Below, piece after piece: positions 62,644 to 64,000 of a stretch of 64,000 nt of DNA; position 1 is the stretch's first letter; every line of letters begins with the position of its first letter. The translations under genes and the position numbers were made by a program. Origin of the DNA: GCA-002733465 sp039969155 (lineage in GTDB: Bacteria > Pseudomonadota > Gammaproteobacteria > Enterobacterales > Kangiellaceae); assembly GCA_039969155.1 (NCBI GenBank), contig JBDVOJ010000009.1:1-64000 (forward strand), given 5' to 3'. Under the pieces are notes generated by a model. It did no database searches. It was not told the origin of the DNA and was given only the letters and a program-made list of their open reading frames with translations.

Positions 62644-62773
62644 TGTTAGAGTTCAATGTCCTTTAATTTAACTGTCCTTAGCAAATATAGCTCATTTTTA
62701 GAACCGAATAGTACTTTTTTGGCTCATCATGAACGACTTCTCATTAAGACTAGTTCAATAGCCTGCGCTTTGT

Positions 62774-63808
62774 CTATAGTATTAATGTTGTATTTCGATT
62801 CTCGTCTAGCTGAATTCTAGGGGAATGTGTTTTCGTACCGGTGAATTTTGCGGAAGTATTAATATATTGGTGACGAGATATTCTTTCGAAATGCATCATA
62901 AATCGCTGTATTTCTTGAGGCCTCATCGCCGAACTTTTTGTTAACTCTAGCGTGCTCAAAGAGTTAATAAGCTGTGACTCCTGCTGCTGTCGCCACTGGC
63001 AAACCGTTTCAAACGAAGGTGGATAAAAAGTTATAGAGTCGTCTATTAAGCTAAACAGATCTTGATAGCTACCTGCAAGCTCCGTATTTACGTAGGTTCG
63101 CCAAATAGCCTGAGGATCAAGTTCTTGTTCCAGTTTATTAATGGGGTGCACAAGCGCTTCAGTTGATTGAGGAGTTGCGTTCAGACACCAGCCTTCAAAC
63201 AGGATAATATCGGGTGGTGCTATTATTTTCCTAAACTGTGATGGAGTGACCCTGTCGTCTATAGACTTGTCAAACTGTGGAAGCATAATAGTGCTAGCTT
63301 CTGACCCATTTTTAATTGCCGCGATAGTTGAAACGGCTAAATCAACATCATGTGTTCCTGGCACGCCCCTTGTGCTAAATAACGGATGGATTTTATCAGC
63401 CATTAGGCGACGCTCTGCGCGAGTCTTATAGAAATCATCAAGTGAAATGGTGAGCACTTTCAATTCATAGCAAGTCTCCAGAACAAGTTTGAAAAATTTT
63501 ACAAGGGTTGTTTTACCGGCTCCTTGAGGAGCAACTAGTCCCACTAGAAAGGGGGGTGGAAAGTGACTGAGAGAAGCTTGGTGAACTAAAAATTCAATTA
63601 GCTTTTTATAGCAGTTTTCAAAATTTCGTGAAAAAGCGCTATTCGCGATAGAGTGCTCTTCACAGAATTTGAGCAATAGCTTTGAGGGAGCGGAGGAGTC
63701 CATAAACAGTTCTTCGGTTGACCAGTGATAACTATATCCTTCAATTGGCTGAGTGACAAATAAGTTAGGCAGTTGTTTTTGGCAGGAACCGCCTAGTGAT
63801 TCATCCAA
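62774..63808 (-). CDS. D-glycerate 3-kinase-like P-loop protein
   Basis: This is a 344-residue kinase. Walker A is APQGAGKTTL; then TISLDDFYKTRAERRLMADKIHPLFSTRGVPGTHD, with LDDFYKT and GVPGTHD marks of the PRK/GLYK group. DIILFEGWCLNATP is Walker B with the acceptor region. The call as a D-glycerate 3-kinase (GLYK/YggC-like) rests on these marks. Substrate could also be another hydroxy acid. No glycolate or glyoxylate genes lie nearby. Confidence 0.78.
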   Translation of the reverse strand: MDESLGGSCQKQLPNLFVTQPIEGYSYHWSTEELFMDSSAPSKLLLKFCEEHSIANSAFSRNFENCYKKLIEFLVHQASLSHFPPPFLVGLVAPQGAGKTTLVKFFKLVLETCYELKVLTISLDDFYKTRAERRLMADKIHPLFSTRGVPGTHDVDLAVSTIAAIKNGSEASTIMLPQFDKSIDDRVTPSQFRKIIAPPDIILFEGWCLNATPQSTEALVHPINKLEQELDPQAIWRTYVNTELAGSYQDLFSLIDDSITFYPPSFETVCQWRQQQESQLINSLSTLELTKSSAMRPQEIQRFMMHFERISRHQYINTSAKFTGTKTHSPRIQLDENRNTTLIL

Positions 63809-63956
63809 TAAGTCGAAATGAGTGATATACGAAGTCCTAATTTAAGCGTAAATTATACCTACCCGATTTAAAGAATACTGAATCGTTCTAATGCGGCTAG
63901 TTTTGCCGCTTAGCGGAATTATTTAATACCCTATTAATACTTTAGGACTAACAGTT

Positions 63957-64000
63957 ATGAAAGCGACACTACATGAACTCGCAGCCAAAATTACTGACAA
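63957..64000 (+). CDS. Start of a coding sequence (cut by window end)
   Basis: ATG at 63957 opens a frame MKATLHELAAKITD that runs off the window. The TL-ELA opening resembles UDP-3-O-acylglucosamine N-acyltransferase (LpxD), but 14 residues are too few to claim it. The gap 63809-63956 contains a short GCGGC/GCCGC hairpin near 63892 and no gene. Confidence 0.35.
   Translation, partial: MKATLHELAAKITD

Overview
The window is a stretch of a Gram-negative gammaproteobacterial chromosome with moderately low GC. The order smg-dprA-lysM (minus strand) facing def-fmt-rsmB-trkA-trkH (plus strand) is the classic gammaproteobacterial arrangement. TonB receptor, LpxL-type acyltransferase, lipoproteins, MipA/OmpV porin-like protein and MsrBA fit an aerobic, probably marine, heterotroph. 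A Kangiellaceae/Aliikangiella-like origin is my guess from gene content and is not proven. I saw no rRNA, tRNA, CRISPR array, prophage or transposase.

Layout. 0-9.9 kb: end of a CNNM/CBS transporter-like gene, a subclass B1 metallo-beta-lactamase, an S41 protease lipoprotein, OsmC, a histidine phosphatase-DUF3108 fusion, an orphan MinD/FlhG-like ATPase, a WYL regulator, a spermidine-synthase-like pair split into membrane and enzyme halves, and an LpxL-type acyltransferase. 9.9-19 kb: the housekeeping block (smg, dprA, lysM; def, fmt, rsmB, trkA, trkH). 19-20.7 kb: DUF885 peptidase and small proteins.

21-32.6 kb is the most interesting accessory locus. It holds a TonB-dependent receptor, SapC-like protein, flavin-dependent tryptophan-halogenase-like enzyme, a DUF6445 protein with an HxD...H...R pattern, a GPH-type sugar symporter, a GH94 phosphorylase that looks like cellobionic acid phosphorylase, gluconokinase, and a secreted CBM9-like protein. 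Three LacI-type operators (TGTAAGCGCTTACA and variants) sit before the receptor and the symporter, so the locus reads as one regulon. The likely catabolic route is cellobionate import, phosphorolysis to glucose-1-phosphate plus gluconate, then 6-phosphogluconate. The halogenase and oxygenase-like genes have no obvious catabolic job.

32.8-33.4 kb is a gene-free, roughly 535-bp element with perfect 17-bp terminal inverted repeats, MITE-like. 33.5-48 kb: an M17 aminopeptidase, a DUF4197 lipoprotein, a CPBP protease, REP-like repeats, a P-loop kinase, a serine hydrolase, a GNAT acetyltransferase, a retropepsin-PDZ lipoprotein, a 34-residue membrane mini-protein with a perfect Shine-Dalgarno, MipA/OmpV, an acyl-CoA dehydrogenase, a FetB-like permease, a secreted pyroglutamyl-peptidase-like protein with Ser in place of the catalytic Cys, and MsrBA.

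48-64 kb: a PlsC-like acyltransferase, PepSY and ABA4-like membrane proteins, a second divergent peptide deformylase, a secreted GDPD, an M15-like peptidase, and a GntR(YtrA)/membrane-protein operon. Then comes a compact locus of an exported 891-residue ankyrin protein, a stand-alone winged-helix protein and a divergent CadC-like winged-helix/TM/TPR sensor. The window ends with PhzF/LysR, a degenerate HD-GYP protein and a D-glycerate-3-kinase-like P-loop protein.
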